Shown piece after piece: positions 28,248-41,588 of a stretch of DNA of 64,000 bases. The DNA lies in the NCBI GenBank assembly GCA_025890175.1, contig JANPYM010000001.1, forward strand, positions 3,450,971 to 3,514,970. Direction: 5' to 3'. The notes beneath the pieces are model-generated. The model ran no database searches, had not been told where the DNA came from, and worked only from the letters and a program-made list of their open reading frames with translations. Position 1 is the first letter of the stretch; the number at the start of each line of letters is the position of its first letter. Both the position numbers and the translations under genes were made by a program. Origin of the DNA: Ciborinia camelliae. Lineage: Eukaryota; Ascomycota; Leotiomycetes; Helotiales; Sclerotiniaceae.

Positions 28248-31200
28248 GCAATTTCACTGGTCTTATTTTTGGCGTAGCGGGGGGAGAAGGGGGAGTCTGA
28301 AGATAATCGTGACGAGAAGGATACCATGGGCATAAAAATTTCCGAGGAGATTTAAGGATTGTTTCAAATCATTTCTATTTTCATCAAACTCACAATGTTG
28401 CAAAAGTTACGAAAAAAGCGATCTATTTTTCCGATGGTTCAGTCCTTTGGGTTCGATTCACCAGGCATCATCTCATCATCTCATCAATCATGAAATATTA
28501 TTCCAGAAAAAAACCGACGTGCATACGCATCCCTACCAACCCCGTCAGATGTCAGCACGACCCTGCGTTGTCGGTATCGTATCGCATTACCGCATACCCA
28601 TCACGCATACACACTCCCACACTAAAATGTGCATCCGGATCAAATCCATTACAACAATACATGTCTACATGCGTCTTAGAGACTGGTAGAGTGGAGTGGA
28701 GTGGATACCTTGGAGGCGGCTGATCGTTCCACAACCGGATGTAAGATTATGATGCACGACCGCACGAATTCGAATGTTAGATTAGGAGATGATGCTGAGC
28801 ACTCGTTCCCGCGTCCATTGGGAAGTGCGGATGCGATGTTGGCTGCCCCGCCTTGCATTGCATCGGCCCAACTGTTCAATTTTTTTCAATTTTTTCTTTG
28901 GCCTTTCAAGCTTCTATATTTCTGGAATCTTACTTACCTGGTCCTTTGTTGTGTTGTGTTGCTTTGCGTTGTGTGATTATACTCGGTGTCCTGTTTTGTT
29001 TTTGCATTTTTCTTACTTAGGAGGTGATTTGCGATTCGTGGGATCCCGATGGTTTGGATTGGACCTCGGTCACTCCAATATCAAATTATCACATGTACTT
29101 TTACAAACAGTTGGAGGTTTTTTTTTCTTTGGGAATTGGATCTCGATTAATTGATTGATGAATGGGTCGATTTATTGTTTGGTTTTTTATTTGGTTTTTA
29201 TATTTCCTTCCTTGACAATTTTTGTTTTATATTTTCTTTCCATCTATTACATTTTTTTGTTTAGTTTTTGTTATTTATTTGTTTGTTTTCTTTAACGTAC
29301 GAATACCCTTTTCTTCACTCTTCAATCCCACCGTCAGCGGGGTACAACATCACACCAACGGTCGGTCGGCACTGGGAAGGAATGGCTTGGATGGATGGAT
29401 GGATGAAAATGGGCTTGGGCTTGGGCTTGAACCGGGGCTTTGGTAGGCAATATCAAGGTCAAGGACAAAGCATTTGGGAGCATAAGCGATGGGATGAAAT
29501 GGATTCTCTGGTAACGAAATGACCTTTTTCGACGACAAGCTGGTACATACACAAATATGAGATTTTTTGGGTTTACTTTGGGTTGTTGGGATGGAAATGG
29601 TTTGGATTTGGATTTGGATTCTCGAAACATGAATTCTGGATTTCTCGTTCAATTTTACATTTCTGTTTTGTTTCTTTCTTTAAAATGCATTTATGATGTC
29701 AGAGCTGAGTTATGTGATGCGATGCTATGCCATGTCATGCCATGTACTGCAGAGAAGATTTCTATTTTCCCGTCTTATTACCTGCTGTACTCGAAAAAAA
29801 GTTTGGGTGAAGGGGAAGGATCTTTACAAGCGAGTGAAGTTCGACCCTCTTGCATCTCTGTTGGACGGACGAATTAAAATTTGGGGAAAAATACATTCCG
29901 GTTGCACAGATCAGATAGATGAGATGAGAAGATGAATTGCATTTTCGTTGAATTCACAAATTCACAAATTCACACCTGAAATATCGTTGCATATTGAATG
30001 ACCAGCTACATATCTGCCTTGCCTGAATAACCCTTGAGATTTTTTTGATTTTTTTTTGCCATGGGCAGATCTCCTGGTTGATTCATTAGGTTGCCTGGGA
30101 AATCTACATACAATATTAGGTATCTACCGACTCCATGGTTCTTTCAGCTATTTCTATCATTATGTTGGTATTAAAAATGTATTTGGAACCTATCGATATG
30201 ATTGGACATCTCGTGAAATCCCGATTTGGGATTTAAATACTACCTAGGTATCCTTCATATGATAAGGATTAGTTGTATTTTTGTATCCAAGTATAGTAGT
30301 ACTCAGCAGTAGGTGTTATTGAGCTTGGACTATTGGATATCAATTAGCTTATTGGCTATTCGAGGCTTAATCAATGGGTGAAATGGAAGGATGGTCATTG
30401 CTGCTTATTACATAGAATGTTCACAAGGTACGATGGATGTGACTAAAGGTGGCAGGTACGAGATAATAGATGCGGCTAATGCTGATTGATATGATGGGGC
30501 TAGTGGGTACAAACTTACAAATAAATGTATGAATAGGTCATGAATATATATGAATGGCAGGGTAGGAATGAAGATGCGTGTAAGAAAGGGAGAACATTAT
30601 GCCGGGTTGATGGGGCTGGATTGGGGGTGTACTGTAAGCGAGGGTGACAGGGGTAGTGGCCGGGAAGTAGTGGCCGGGGAGGGACAGAGGTACTTGCCGT
30701 ATGTACGAAGTAGATGTATGACTTGATGAGAGATCGGAAATAGAAACAAAATATTGAAAGAGAAACGATCTTGGGGGTGACTAAACCGAATGGAGAAGAT
30801 GAGGGGAGGATATCAGGGTGTATCCCCTTCTCCTTATGGCAATTATACGTTTCCGTTACTTTAATAGATGCTTGCAAGGTACTGACTACTGTGAATCCAA
30901 ATTCATCGTCCTAGGGTAGTTGCTATCACTCCCGTTTGTATGGATTGGCCATCTATTGGCTGGAAGACCGAGCCGTTGGTTGGTAGAAAGATGGTTATTG
31001 GTCGGAAAGCGGAAAATTGAAATAGATGCATACCCTTGCATATGGGAACGCCGAGAGCCCACCCCGCAACGAAAACCGGTACCTATAATCATATGATATT
31101 CCACAACTTCACGTACTAGTCCTGGTCCTGGTCTGGAAACTGAGATGGCTTGGTGCGTGTATTCCGGACAGTGAAGAATCGGGATTCTTAACCGCGCGCG

Positions 31201-34200
31201 TTTCATCCCATGATGTTGATGTATATCCTTCGATTTGTTGGGCATGTCAGATGTTAGCTCTGCTGCTGGCCGTTGGCATGGTTAGTTTCAGCTGATAATG
31301 CTAATCTTTGACATATAGGGATGAGATATGGGGAGCTCCGGTGAGATTCTCGACCGAATGAATGAGGCTAATAGTGATACCAGGAAATAAAATTTGAACC
31401 GGGATCTTCCAAAATATATGACAAGGGGAGAACCGAAGTCATTCATAATCATGATCCATGGCTGTCCCAAATACGCATACATGATGCATGTGCAACCGTT
31501 ACATTCTGACCCGGTTTCTTGCTAATCGTGCTCGTGGCAACGCTCCGATATCCTGTTTATCAAGATGGTAATGTATCTCGCTTCAGTAAAATAGGGTTGC
31601 ATTTTCACCCGCACTTCAAAAATGGTGGTAAGCCGAGTACTTTGAACAACGCCGTTTTGGCGTTACCCTTGATCGAAGGTTTCAGACGCTTTTTGAAACA
31701 AACGAACTTGAGGGCTGAAAATATGATTACATAAGCTGACAAGCCAAAAAGTCATTAAGCCCAGATATCTTGCATCGGATGACACGGCAGTGATACGGGT
31801 ACTAGGTATATACGCCCTAGTGGCGGCTACTTTCAAGAACGTCTCGCCTAGTAGAGCTTATTTTTACGATAGACGCTCTGATCTTCCTTAGGGGATTAGT
31901 ACCGGTTGTTAATCTTGTCTAAGCTTGTTTTGGCCTTTTTGGGTTAGAGATAATGCCGGGAATGATACATATGATGTTCTGGGTGATAGTGGAGAACCAA
32001 GGGATCGATGGGATATATCGTGACCTGGGATTGATAGTGGTATGATAAAAATATGGGGATTAATGAACGAGGATCAAGTTGTGATCAGTCAAGGACGAGG
32101 GCTAGGTACCTTGGTGAAAAAATATTAAACTTAATTCGATACAGTATACGACTTTCCACCTCGATCTCCTCCATCCATTCTCCCCCACCAAGTACCACAC
32201 GGTTTGTGATATACGAGGACCCTGTAGAGGTTGCTGTCGTGATACTTCTTCTACAGCTCCCATTGATGGGTACTGGGTATGGCAAGCAACCTAGGTTTGA
32301 TATGCAATGTGCAGTATCTCTGTGTATAAATCTGGCATCAAAATGGATGAGAACACGGGATGAAGACAATTCCGAACCCATGGGGTTTTTCTCTTGGCCG
32401 ACTTCGTCAAGTATGTATCAACAACTCATTTCAGCAGATGGCAAGTAAATTGCAATTATCCGGATCAAATTTTCTGCTTAATATCATGCCATATCTCCTG
32501 ATCATCATTCAAAATAAAAGGTGTGTGTGCTTGAAATGTAAAGATGTAAGTTACATGACATGGCATGGCGTGGCCGAGTGAGAAATGATGGTTGTTTCTT
32601 ACTGAGTATCGGGGTAATCGTTTTCCGAAGCTAATAAACGAACGCACCCAATTTAGCCTTATCTCCGTTCCAATACTACTTCACATGATCACATCCCATC
32701 ACATCCCATCTCATTCTAACCACATTACATCTAACATCTTCTATTCTTATACCAATTTCCATTATCGCTTACCCGCACTTACATACAGTACAATATTGAC
32801 TGATTATCTAGTTCTTACTATGCATCAAATTTATTGTTTGTAGTTGGTTGGCTGGTTAGCATGTTGGCATGTTGGCATGTTGGAAGACCATCGCGGTATA
32901 GCTTCTTATTGGTCAAATCTACGAACGATATAATCAGTCATGCGTTTGTGTGTGGGGGGTTTGAGAAGTCTCAATACCTACCTAAGTACGGTACAAATGA
33001 TACGAGACAACGGCAGTTGTCTAATTCGCACAGCAATAACGCTTACCTACTATCAAAAGCTGACTGGCGGGGCTTCATCTCATGTCATCTCATCTCATGT
33101 CATCTCATCTCATCTTATCTCAATGATGATGATGATGATGATCTCATCTAGAATGCTGACCAAAATTCTATGATCCATGACTTAAGCCAGCAGCCCCATT
33201 TTCATCTTACTGGCCCCCAACCAGCCTTACATAATCCTTAATAGCTAGGCATTGTAAGTGTATTCTTTACAAATGAGTATGCCTGGACAGAACCACAAAC
33301 CTTCCACCTATGATCGAGTGTTAGGATGCGGCAGTGCGAGCAGCAGAAAAGTCTTCGGACAATGAATACCGTTTCATATTTGAACATAGCCCCCAGAAAA
33401 TCGATTTCTTTCCCCTGTTTACTTGTTATACATATATCTACTAGGGCTTTTACGTACACTAAAAAAATGTCAAAACCACGCTTTAAGAAAACGTGGGTGA
33501 CACGCTGTTTTCATGCTGCAAGGTTAAAAACCTGGTCAGCCTCCTAAGTGTGGTAGGAACATCGAGCTAAATCGGTCAATTTCACCCTCAATCATCCCTT
33601 CAACTTGATTGACATCAAGTATCAATCACCAAGGCTGCCTTAGCTACGTAGTATTGCATGTCCGGATTGACTACCTAGGCGATCTCTCCTTGTTCATTAC
33701 AGAACGATGGCTATTTTTGTCACTGAACCCTATATCCAAAACCTTCAATCTCATCACTCCGCATTCCTAAAATAATCTTCGGAGTTGAATCCCCTTTCGA
33801 ATTCTTCAACAAGTGTTCATTTTCTGATCGAAGCCAGTTAGGGCGGCATAGAACACCAAGACTACATCCACCAAAGATCTCACAGCATCGTCCCGTTCCG
33901 CGAGGCACAGTCTGCACATGAAATGACAATAGAGTCTATGGCCTCCACCATATGCAGTCCCAGTAATTGCGCATCTTCAGCGCTTAACAGATCCTTTCAA
34001 GTGGAGAATCGCGGCAAGTTAACCAAGATCTTCGAACACCTGCTCACATCCCTAATCGCATATGCTAGTATTAATGTACACCTTTCAGTCCTAGGTACAT
34101 TCGGATACCAATCAAAAATTACGACTTTGCAAAAGAATTTCGATCACAAAGAACCTCCCAATGGAAAATGTCTAGTTGGTTAATATTAATGAAAAGGGGA

Positions 34201-37200
34201 CTTCCAATTCAGTTTCTCGAAACAAAACCTTGCCCAATAGAAGGTCGGTGTTGATACTGTGCCTCTATTGTTCTTCAAGGATTATCTGTACTCAAGGGAA
34301 GTTTCAGCCATTGCTCATCTTGAGGTAATTAGCAGGGCCATAAACCAAATTTTGGCCTTATATATTACTGTACCTGGCAGTTATTACCAAAATTCTCGGC
34401 TTATTTCCTTTTCTGTCTTCTGGGCTTTTTGAACTTAGTCCAACCCAATGCTAGACCCGAGGGAAGAATTCGTATAACAACCTTTTTGGACAATTTACCC
34501 TCGATATAAGTTTGTTTTTGGCCTCGAATGGTTTGCTTAGTGGCAGACGTGGCACTGTCATCAATCTGATGCCACCAAAATTACATGGAGGTCGTTCAAA
34601 CAACCAATAACAGATTGAATAAAATATTTCTACCCTCAACCTAGACTCCTTATCAGCCGAAAATATAGCGATGGATTCCTTCTGCTCATATGACCCGAGT
34701 GGCTTTTCGCCACCATTACTTGCTTCCCCATTTCAAACTTTCCAACGGCCTTGCATCTGCGTCCTATTCACATATCCTTCGGTTTTATCTCAAAGTTGGT
34801 GTCCCGTCATGCGATCCGATATGTCGAGGCCTTGCAAACTACATCACTCTTTTGAAGCTGGGATTTCTCAAAATTCACGAACTGCTCCATTAGAGTCACT
34901 GGTCTCACCGGTGAGTTGATTTGACGGGTTAATAGACGGCAAGCAAAAAGACAAGGAAAAGTCCGAGACACCTCATATGCACGTCCAATACCATTCGAAT
35001 CTTACTTACAATATAAAAAGAATAAACAGTGAAAACATGGATAGTGTGGTACATTCACAACACAACTAATAAGATTCCTTGAGCTTTTTCAACTCAACCC
35101 AGCAAAGCGTGAAGACATATCTGCCAATCACAGGATTATAGAAGACAGAATCTGCACGAAACCCGACTTGCAACATAAGCAATCTCAAATCCTTTTGAAA
35201 GCGGAAGGGATGCATTTCCATGTGATTTAAACGCAGTCTCCTGCATAGAGTATTGTGTTGTCTCACACCCAGGCTTCCAACAATATATCTGGATTATCTG
35301 TGGTTCACCGGGGAAGCACCGGAATCTTCCTCCGGTTATCATTGACGTTTTCTTTTCTTCAAAAAAGCGGCAATGCGTATGTACGTTAGTATTAATTGGT
35401 ATGGTATCAATTGGTGATCGGAAGTTACAAAATTTCCTTCCCCGAGAACAGGAAATGAGATGTCGATGTAGGCAACAACCCAGAAGCCCCCCTCATTTTG
35501 TGCAAGGACCTAGTCCACATATATCGAAGAATGCACTCTACGATATGCATTCGTGAATATTCTCTTTACATGTTCGTACATGTACGTGTTTTGATATTCC
35601 AGCTAGGTACACCAGGGTAGCCCATCCTGCATCAAAAGAACCGTTATTCAATAAATTGTAATCTTCGCTTCCGCGACGTTGGTTCTATGCAGTGCTGCTA
35701 GGTACAAATGGTACGCTGACTTCTGCATCCTTTAGCAGATCGCTTGGGTAATTAATGCAGGTGTATATTCTTCTAGACTTCTGTAAGAAAAGGTGGGCGG
35801 GGGCACAGCATGTAAATGGTGCATCAACACCTTGTTTATAGGATTCTGATCAAGGCTTCTGGTCTGTACTTCGGGATTTACTGGGCCTATAGAAGCATGA
35901 CTCAGGATTTTTGGTCGGCGATGGGAATTGGTTTTGAGATTTGTCATTTCTTTATAATTTTGCGCCAAGTGTTTTTGTCGTAGGCTCGTATTGTCAAAGG
36001 CCGAATACATCTGCGATAGCTCGTGGTGTGTTACCTAGAATGCGATAGCGAAAGCAAGCATTATCCAGGTTGTCACTAAAAGAAGCTGAGCTTCAGCAAA
36101 GCTGCTTGAAGCTAATTTCTCGTGTCTGATATGCAATTCCTCAGGTTGAGTCTGGGGAATGGAAGCTTCTCGTAGCTCGTTGTTGTAATGGGCGTTGCCG
36201 TACGCCAAACGAAACCGAATTTGGAGAAGATTCGCTAATTCGAAGACGATGCTACACTCCAGAGTTGGTGAAAAGAATAGCAAAACCCGCGTAAAGGTAA
36301 TGAAGCTCGTGGAAGCTGGAGAGCAACATTCGGATCTCTTTGTTTCTATGTGATTAAATCAAGCCCCTATCTTGTTCTTCACCCTTGTGCTCAAATTCGT
36401 TGCCTTGATAACGTATGGTTGAAAATTTATCTGGCACTACAGGAAGCATTGAATTGCCTCTGTAGTCTTTACTATTGTGCATTCGACTTCTTTATGCTAC
36501 AATTTCTACTTACGGGCCTCATACTTCGGACAGAAAGTCGGTCAATTACCAACTACAATAAATGCTCGAGGGGAGTTGGATACCATGAGCCATGTGTAGC
36601 ACAGTTATGACCTTGCATGACAACACTGGCGATCGAGGGGGGTCTATGGTTTCTTAGATTTTGGGTGTGTCGGATAGCCGGTTGGAGATGAGAAAGAACT
36701 TTGAATACCATGAGGGGTTTCAAAAGATATTGCGAAGAAAAAGGACAACCTTCAGTGACAATAGCAAAATAACAAGACTTCTATATGCAACACTGTGGTA
36801 TTCATCTGCTTGATTTATAGTTGCATTCGTACTGTATCTTCCCATTCATCTCACCAAATCTCATGTCACATCTACAGTCCTTTGACTGTGAATATTGATT
36901 GCCCGTCGCCTAGTTCCTGTATTCCACATAAGCCAAATCCATTTTATTCACTACCCACCAATGGTTGGCAGTTTTCTCATGAAATGCTTCTCCTATCATA
37001 AAAGCCCACGTATGAGTTTTCCGGAAAATCCGCTTGGAATGGTATATAAGTACTTATTAAATCACATTTGTCATGCGCAAACACGCTTGAATGGTTTCGA
37101 TCAAAGTCCCAAAGATTCCAGTCGTAGCACAAGAGTCTCCAAACCATAGTCTGCGAAGTCCCGAGTCCTGTAAGGCTGATTTTACTGCGATATATGGGTG

Positions 37201-38479
37201 ACTTTCTTCCTATTGTGAGGATAATGATGGTGAGAATTTATTTTGACGGTGGTTATGAAAGCGGTAGCGGTGATGAAGTGGTGAGATATAGATATTGTCA
37301 TTGGTAGACTGGAATGACAATGGCATTAAGGTTTATGCGTAGTTTTGATAACAATCCTTGGGTTCAGCGTGTAGCAAAGATACTCTTCAAATGAATAGGT
37401 ACTCCCTATATCACATCTATCGCACTCCTCTGGATGTAGATATAGTTCTTTGGTTATCAAAGTAGTTATTGTGTTGGTTGCAACTAACCTTATAGACTTT
37501 TGATGGTAGGTCAGGAACATTTGATACCGAATTGAAAAGATCATTCTAGGGGCTGTTTTATAAGCCGGATGTATTTTTTGGTGGATCTTTACTAGTCTCT
37601 TGACGAATTTTTTTATATTGTAGCAAGAATAATACCCCGAGAGCTTCAGGACGGCGATACGACCAGGCCCACATGAGCCCTCCACCTGTTTAATCCTCTT
37701 TCCCCTTTCCTCTTTCCCCTGTCTTCTCGTTATGGATCCAAGAAAGCGCATAATATTCAATCTACCATCCCATCTAGCAAGACAGTCAAGCAACCTAATA
37801 GTTCAGCTCACCTCAGCGCTTTACTGTGCAAAGACAGGAGTTATGTGACAGCCAGGCCTACCTAGCTAACTTGGCCAACCGGTATTAGACGGCTAGGATG
37901 TGCGTTTGTGGGATTTTTAATTTAGACATCGTTGGCGACAGCCAAAGGTGTGTAAATTGGGCTCATTCGGCTGCGTAGGCTTTGGTTTACCATTCACATT
38001 GTTTTGATGTTTGTTTCTGGGAGGTCAGTGATGAAGTTGATGTCATTTTATTTCGGATTCTTGATGCCGCATACCAAGATTACTCGTGCATGGAAAGAGA
38101 TACAATACATTCAGCCGCCCTTGAGATCAAGGGGGTGTTGGTGTGTACGATTTGCTTCCACTAGCCCAGCTTGTGATAAACTTCGTTGTCCTTGCCACCC
38201 CCCGTTTTGTGTCTATTGAATTAACCATAACAGTTTGGACGTTGGGAAACTCTCTGGAAAAAGCAATCATTTTCTTCTCCAGTGCGTCTTTCGGTTATTA
38301 CTATTGATTCAGACACCGAACTGCTCTGTGGGGCTACTAGTAGGTCATGAAAGCGTAAAAGTTCGGTCTTCATATCGATCGCTAAATCGGCGCTAAATGG
38401 GAGGGAATCTACATAGTCATCAAGCCATCTATCTAATGTACCATTCGGTATTCCACACGCTATATGCACGTTTCCCATC
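28248..38479. other. 10.2-kb gene-poor region
   Basis: The longest stretch without a supported gene. Frames of 60-155 codons occur on both strands (for example 37326-37793 minus, 32053-32448 plus) but none has a recognisable domain, signal peptide or splice-linked continuation. The 35066-35342 minus segment is the most protein-like. Local low-complexity sequence includes T-rich runs near 28.9-29.3 kb, GTCATCTCATCT/GAT repeats at 33.07-33.15 kb and TGTTGGCA repeats near 32.86 kb. No LTR, transposase or strong AT collapse typical of RIP is obvious. Non-coding RNAs or long UTRs may lie here. Confidence 0.5.
33070..33152. repeat. CATCT/GTCATCTCAT and GATGAT low-complexity repeat
   Basis: CATCTCAT and CATGTCAT words alternate for about 50 bases, followed by a short GAT trinucleotide run and another CATCT. 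Confidence 0.75.
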
Positions 38480-39337
38480 TCATTCCTTGCCTTCACCAGC
38501 CAACTCGTTGTATGCCCATTGGTAGCTACCTAAGAAGATCGCTCCTCCAATACTAATCCACATCACTCTCGGGCCGATCCCGGCGAAAAATGCTTTTGGG
38601 CCACCCCTAGCTATTATCTCTTTCAACAAAACTCTTGTCGGCTTCTTCTCCTTCTCCAACATCATCCTCGTTTTTAGCACGTCTAACGGCGTCGTAGCCG
38701 CAGCCGCCACGGCACCCGCCATACTTCCCATAAGTCCGCTCTCCACCGGGCTCACAGTATCCCTTCCAGTTCCCCTCTTCCTATATGCCTTCATTGATTC
38801 CCAAAGCGGGAACTGTATGATTGTAAATGGAACTTCCCGCATTATGGTAACACTCCACCCGCGATAGAGTTCCCTCCATACACCTGTAACCCCAATGTGC
38901 TTGTATTGTCCCAATATCGCCTTGAGAGTGAGTAAAGAACTCGAATATTGCCCCGCCTGTGCCCTCTGCTTCACCACCTCTGTGGGCACACGAACGGCAC
39001 AAGCAGCCACCTCTCCCAAACTCGCTGCAACCATGTGTTCCATTGCTTTCCCCCTTCCACTACCTCCTGGTACATTTGCACCTGAAACATCTCGTCGTCG
39101 AGCAAAAGCAGTCTTGGTAGCTTCATATGTACAGAAGAACAAAGCAGCTCCGGGAGCAGAGCCAATTATGGCAGACCCGACTCCTCGGTATACTCCGGTG
39201 AAGCCTCCAGAGGCAATAAAGCCGGAGGAGGATTGAAGGCGGGTCTTCAAAGTGTCGAGGGGAAAGAGAGTCAGGTCGACCGTGGTACCGGCGAGTGCGC
39301 CGGCTAGGAGGGCGGGGGTGAAGGTTGATTGAGGCAT
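38480..39337 (-). CDS. pet8: Mitochondrial S-adenosylmethionine carrier
   Basis: A single uninterrupted frame of 285 aa, the normal size of a mitochondrial carrier. Three tandem ~95-residue repeats each carry the carrier signature: PLDTLKTR (26-33), PTEVVKQR and PLDVLKTR. LFPLDTLKTRLQSS, YRGVGSAIIGSAPGAALFF and REVPFTIIQFPLWE match the Pet8/SAMC subfamily. It exchanges cytosolic SAM for matrix S-adenosylhomocysteine across the inner membrane, supplying mitochondrial methylation, biotin and lipoate synthesis. No introns are needed. It is divergent from the TilS-like gene with 343 bp between starts, which suggests a shared promoter. Confidence 0.92.
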   Translation of the reverse strand: MPQSTFTPALLAGALAGTTVDLTLFPLDTLKTRLQSSSGFIASGGFTGVYRGVGSAIIGSAPGAALFFCTYEATKTAFARRRDVSGANVPGGSGRGKAMEHMVAASLGEVAACAVRVPTEVVKQRAQAGQYSSSLLTLKAILGQYKHIGVTGVWRELYRGWSVTIMREVPFTIIQFPLWESMKAYRKRGTGRDTVSPVESGLMGSMAGAVAAAATTPLDVLKTRMMLEKEKKPTRVLLKEIIARGGPKAFFAGIGPRVMWISIGGAIFLGSYQWAYNELAGEGKE

Positions 39338-39680
39338 TTGTGCGGAAGGGATTGAGCAAGGTCGATTATCTAGAATTGTGGAAGGGGTGGGAATTAAGGT
39401 GGCCGAAGCCGGGTCGTTTCAAGGCAAATAAGATAATAGAAGTGATGTGTAAATTTCGAAATCATAGTTGGGGTGAATTTGGGATGACAAAGTTGAGGTT
39501 TGAGTTTGAGCTCGGGTATATTTTTATCATCTCTTTCTGCGTGCGGGCTGACGCCGATTGACGCGCCAACACGCGACATAATCAATTTCGTAGCAGCCCT
39601 CCTTTTGCTTCTACTTCTACTTCTATTTTTCACATATTGATATGAATATTGCTGGAGTAGAATGTTGATTAGATAATGGG
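39338..39680. promoter_or_regulatory. Divergent promoter region of SAM carrier and TilS-like genes
   Basis: 343 bases between the two start codons, containing CTTCTACTTCTACTTCTA near 39608 and two ACGCC/GACGC words near 39551. The shared regulatory role is inferred from the head-to-head arrangement. Confidence 0.5.
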
Positions 39681-41588
39681 ATGAATACCATGAAGCAAAA
39701 TGCGCTTCCTATTTCGATAAAAGAGTTTACTGAGGCTCTTTTCAAGAAACCATGTCAGGTTCCTTATCATCATGATCAGCGGGGTCATAGGACTTGGGGT
39801 ATATTATCACGGCGTATTACTATTCATGAAGTATGCTAATTCCCTGATAGGTCTTGCAGTGAGCGGCGGTGTGGATTCTATGGCGCTTGCGGCGTTATGT
39901 ATGCAAATGAAAAAGAATTATATACCTTTTGCATCCGATGGATACCCAATCAATCTGAACAAGATTGACTTTCGAGCTATTATCGTCAATCATGGGGTAA
40001 GAGATGGCAGTCTAGAAGAAGCCCAGAAGGTCATGGGCGTGTTGGAATCTCTTGGTAGGCTAATAACTCTCTATCCATACGCCTATGGTCTCCTAACACA
40101 CAAATGAATATAGGCATGACCTCACGAATTTTAACTCTTCCGTGGGAAGGTGTTGAAGGAAATCCCTCTAAGCTCCCCAATTTCGAGAGCTTAGCCAGGA
40201 AATACCGTTTTCAGGCAATTGGAAAATATTGTCATAAATTTGACATCAGCTCACTCCTTCTCGGACACCACGCTGATGACCAAGTCGAGACTGTATTAAT
40301 GCGTCTAGTAAAAGGCGCTGTGGGAGTTGGTCTGCTCGGTATCAAGCCATCCTCTCCCATACCGGAATGTGAAGGTATACATGGAGTTCATGAAAGTGGG
40401 AGTCCCATAACACTCTCTGCCCCCATTGCCGACTTTGGTGGTGGTCATGTAAGGCATCTTAGCTTGCATCATATCGAACAAGTTGATAGCAATTCGCCCG
40501 CATCCAAAGCCCCAAAAATAATGACTCAGCTAGGATTAGAGTCTGGAGGTATAACCCTCTATCGCCCTCTTCTAGAATTCCCAAAAGAAAGACTCATTGC
40601 GACATGTAAGGCCTTAGGCGTAGAGTGGTTTGAAGATCATACCAACACCGATCCCACCCTGACAGACAGGAATGCAATACGTCATCTATATGATCGTAGG
40701 GAGTTGCCTTTGGTGTTACCCAAGTCTAGGGTTCTTTCCCTTTCAGCGCAACTTCAAAATACTGATAATTTACGTCAACGAAAAGTCGATCAGCTGATAA
40801 AAAACTGCAAATTGGTGAGCTTTGATACTAAACGGGGGACCCTTATTATCAGATTTCCTTTCATACCCCACGATGTCGCCCAGAGAACAACTTTAGCCGC
40901 TATGTTACTTCGTCGTATAATTATGACAGTAACGCCAAATTCTGTGGTATCTCTCGATCAAGTCTTTGGTGCAATTCCTGAAATATTCCCCTTGCCTGAT
41001 AAGTCAGTACCGCCAAAAACCTTTAATACAGCGGGTGTCATGTTCCAACCTGTCAATATCGATCCGGAATTCCCGAGCAATAACGTATGGCACATCTTTC
41101 GTCAACCCAGATACAGGCAGTCTGCAGACGAAATCGTTGTCCCAGAGTTCGTTCCAACGAGTCAGCCCAGTTGGTTCCTATTTGATAATCGATACTGGCT
41201 CTTGATACATAATGAAATGCCATCCCAGGCTGGCAATTTGGTTGTTCGTTTCTTCCATAGGAATGATGTAAGTAAATTGGAGCGAGCTCTAGGCGACACA
41301 GAATCCTTGATATTGAAAAGACTTTTAAGGACGATACAAGGTGAAGATAGATGGAGGTATTCTCTACCTATTGTGGTATGGAGGCCACATGGAGGTGCGG
41401 TCGTGGGCGAGGAGGTTGTTGTTGGTTTGCCGACTTTTGGAGTGAAGGTTGGTAGTTTTAGCAGTGTCAAGTGGTGGTGTAGGTACAAGAAGATAAACCT
41501 GTCCGATCTAGGTCTGCAAGTTGCCGTGGAGCCAAAGCTTCTTAGTGTCCGCCGGGTGATGAAATTTAAGGGAGAGGTCTCAAAATAA
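39681..41588 (+). CDS. tilS: TilS-like tRNA(Ile)-lysidine synthetase, probably mitochondrial
   Basis: Three exons: 39681-39798, 39851-40054, 40114-41588; 598 aa. The PP-loop signature SGGVDS (44-49) sits at the start of exon 2. LLGHHADDQVETVLMRL is the second diagnostic TilS motif, followed by a Pro-rich RPLLEFPKERL segment and EWFEDHTNTDPTLTDRN. The N-type ATP pyrophosphatase domain covers ~40-290; a fungal C-terminal extension makes it longer than bacterial TilS (~430 aa). The enzyme converts C34 of tRNA-Ile(CAU) to lysidine with ATP, so the codon AUA is read as Ile. In fungi the substrate is expected to be the mitochondrial tRNA. The first exon was chosen because its donor GTATAT gives the phase-1 join to GLAVSGGVDS. 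An alternative start is the ATG at 39690. Confidence 0.85.

Noticed and set aside
32053..32448. 131-codon plus-strand frame
   Set aside because: No recognisable motif, overlapped by an equally long antisense frame, and no plausible promoter or intron structure.
37326..37793. 155-codon minus-strand frame
   Set aside because: Longest frame in the gene-poor region, but no domain, biased codons and no splice-linked neighbour; chance length is plausible.
28248..38479. Transposon or RIP-mutated repeat in the long gap
   Set aside because: No terminal repeats, no reverse transcriptase or transposase fragments, and no marked AT enrichment.
38221..38496. 91-codon minus frame downstream of the SAM carrier
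   Set aside because: It overlaps the end of the carrier gene in another frame and most likely lies in its 3' UTR.
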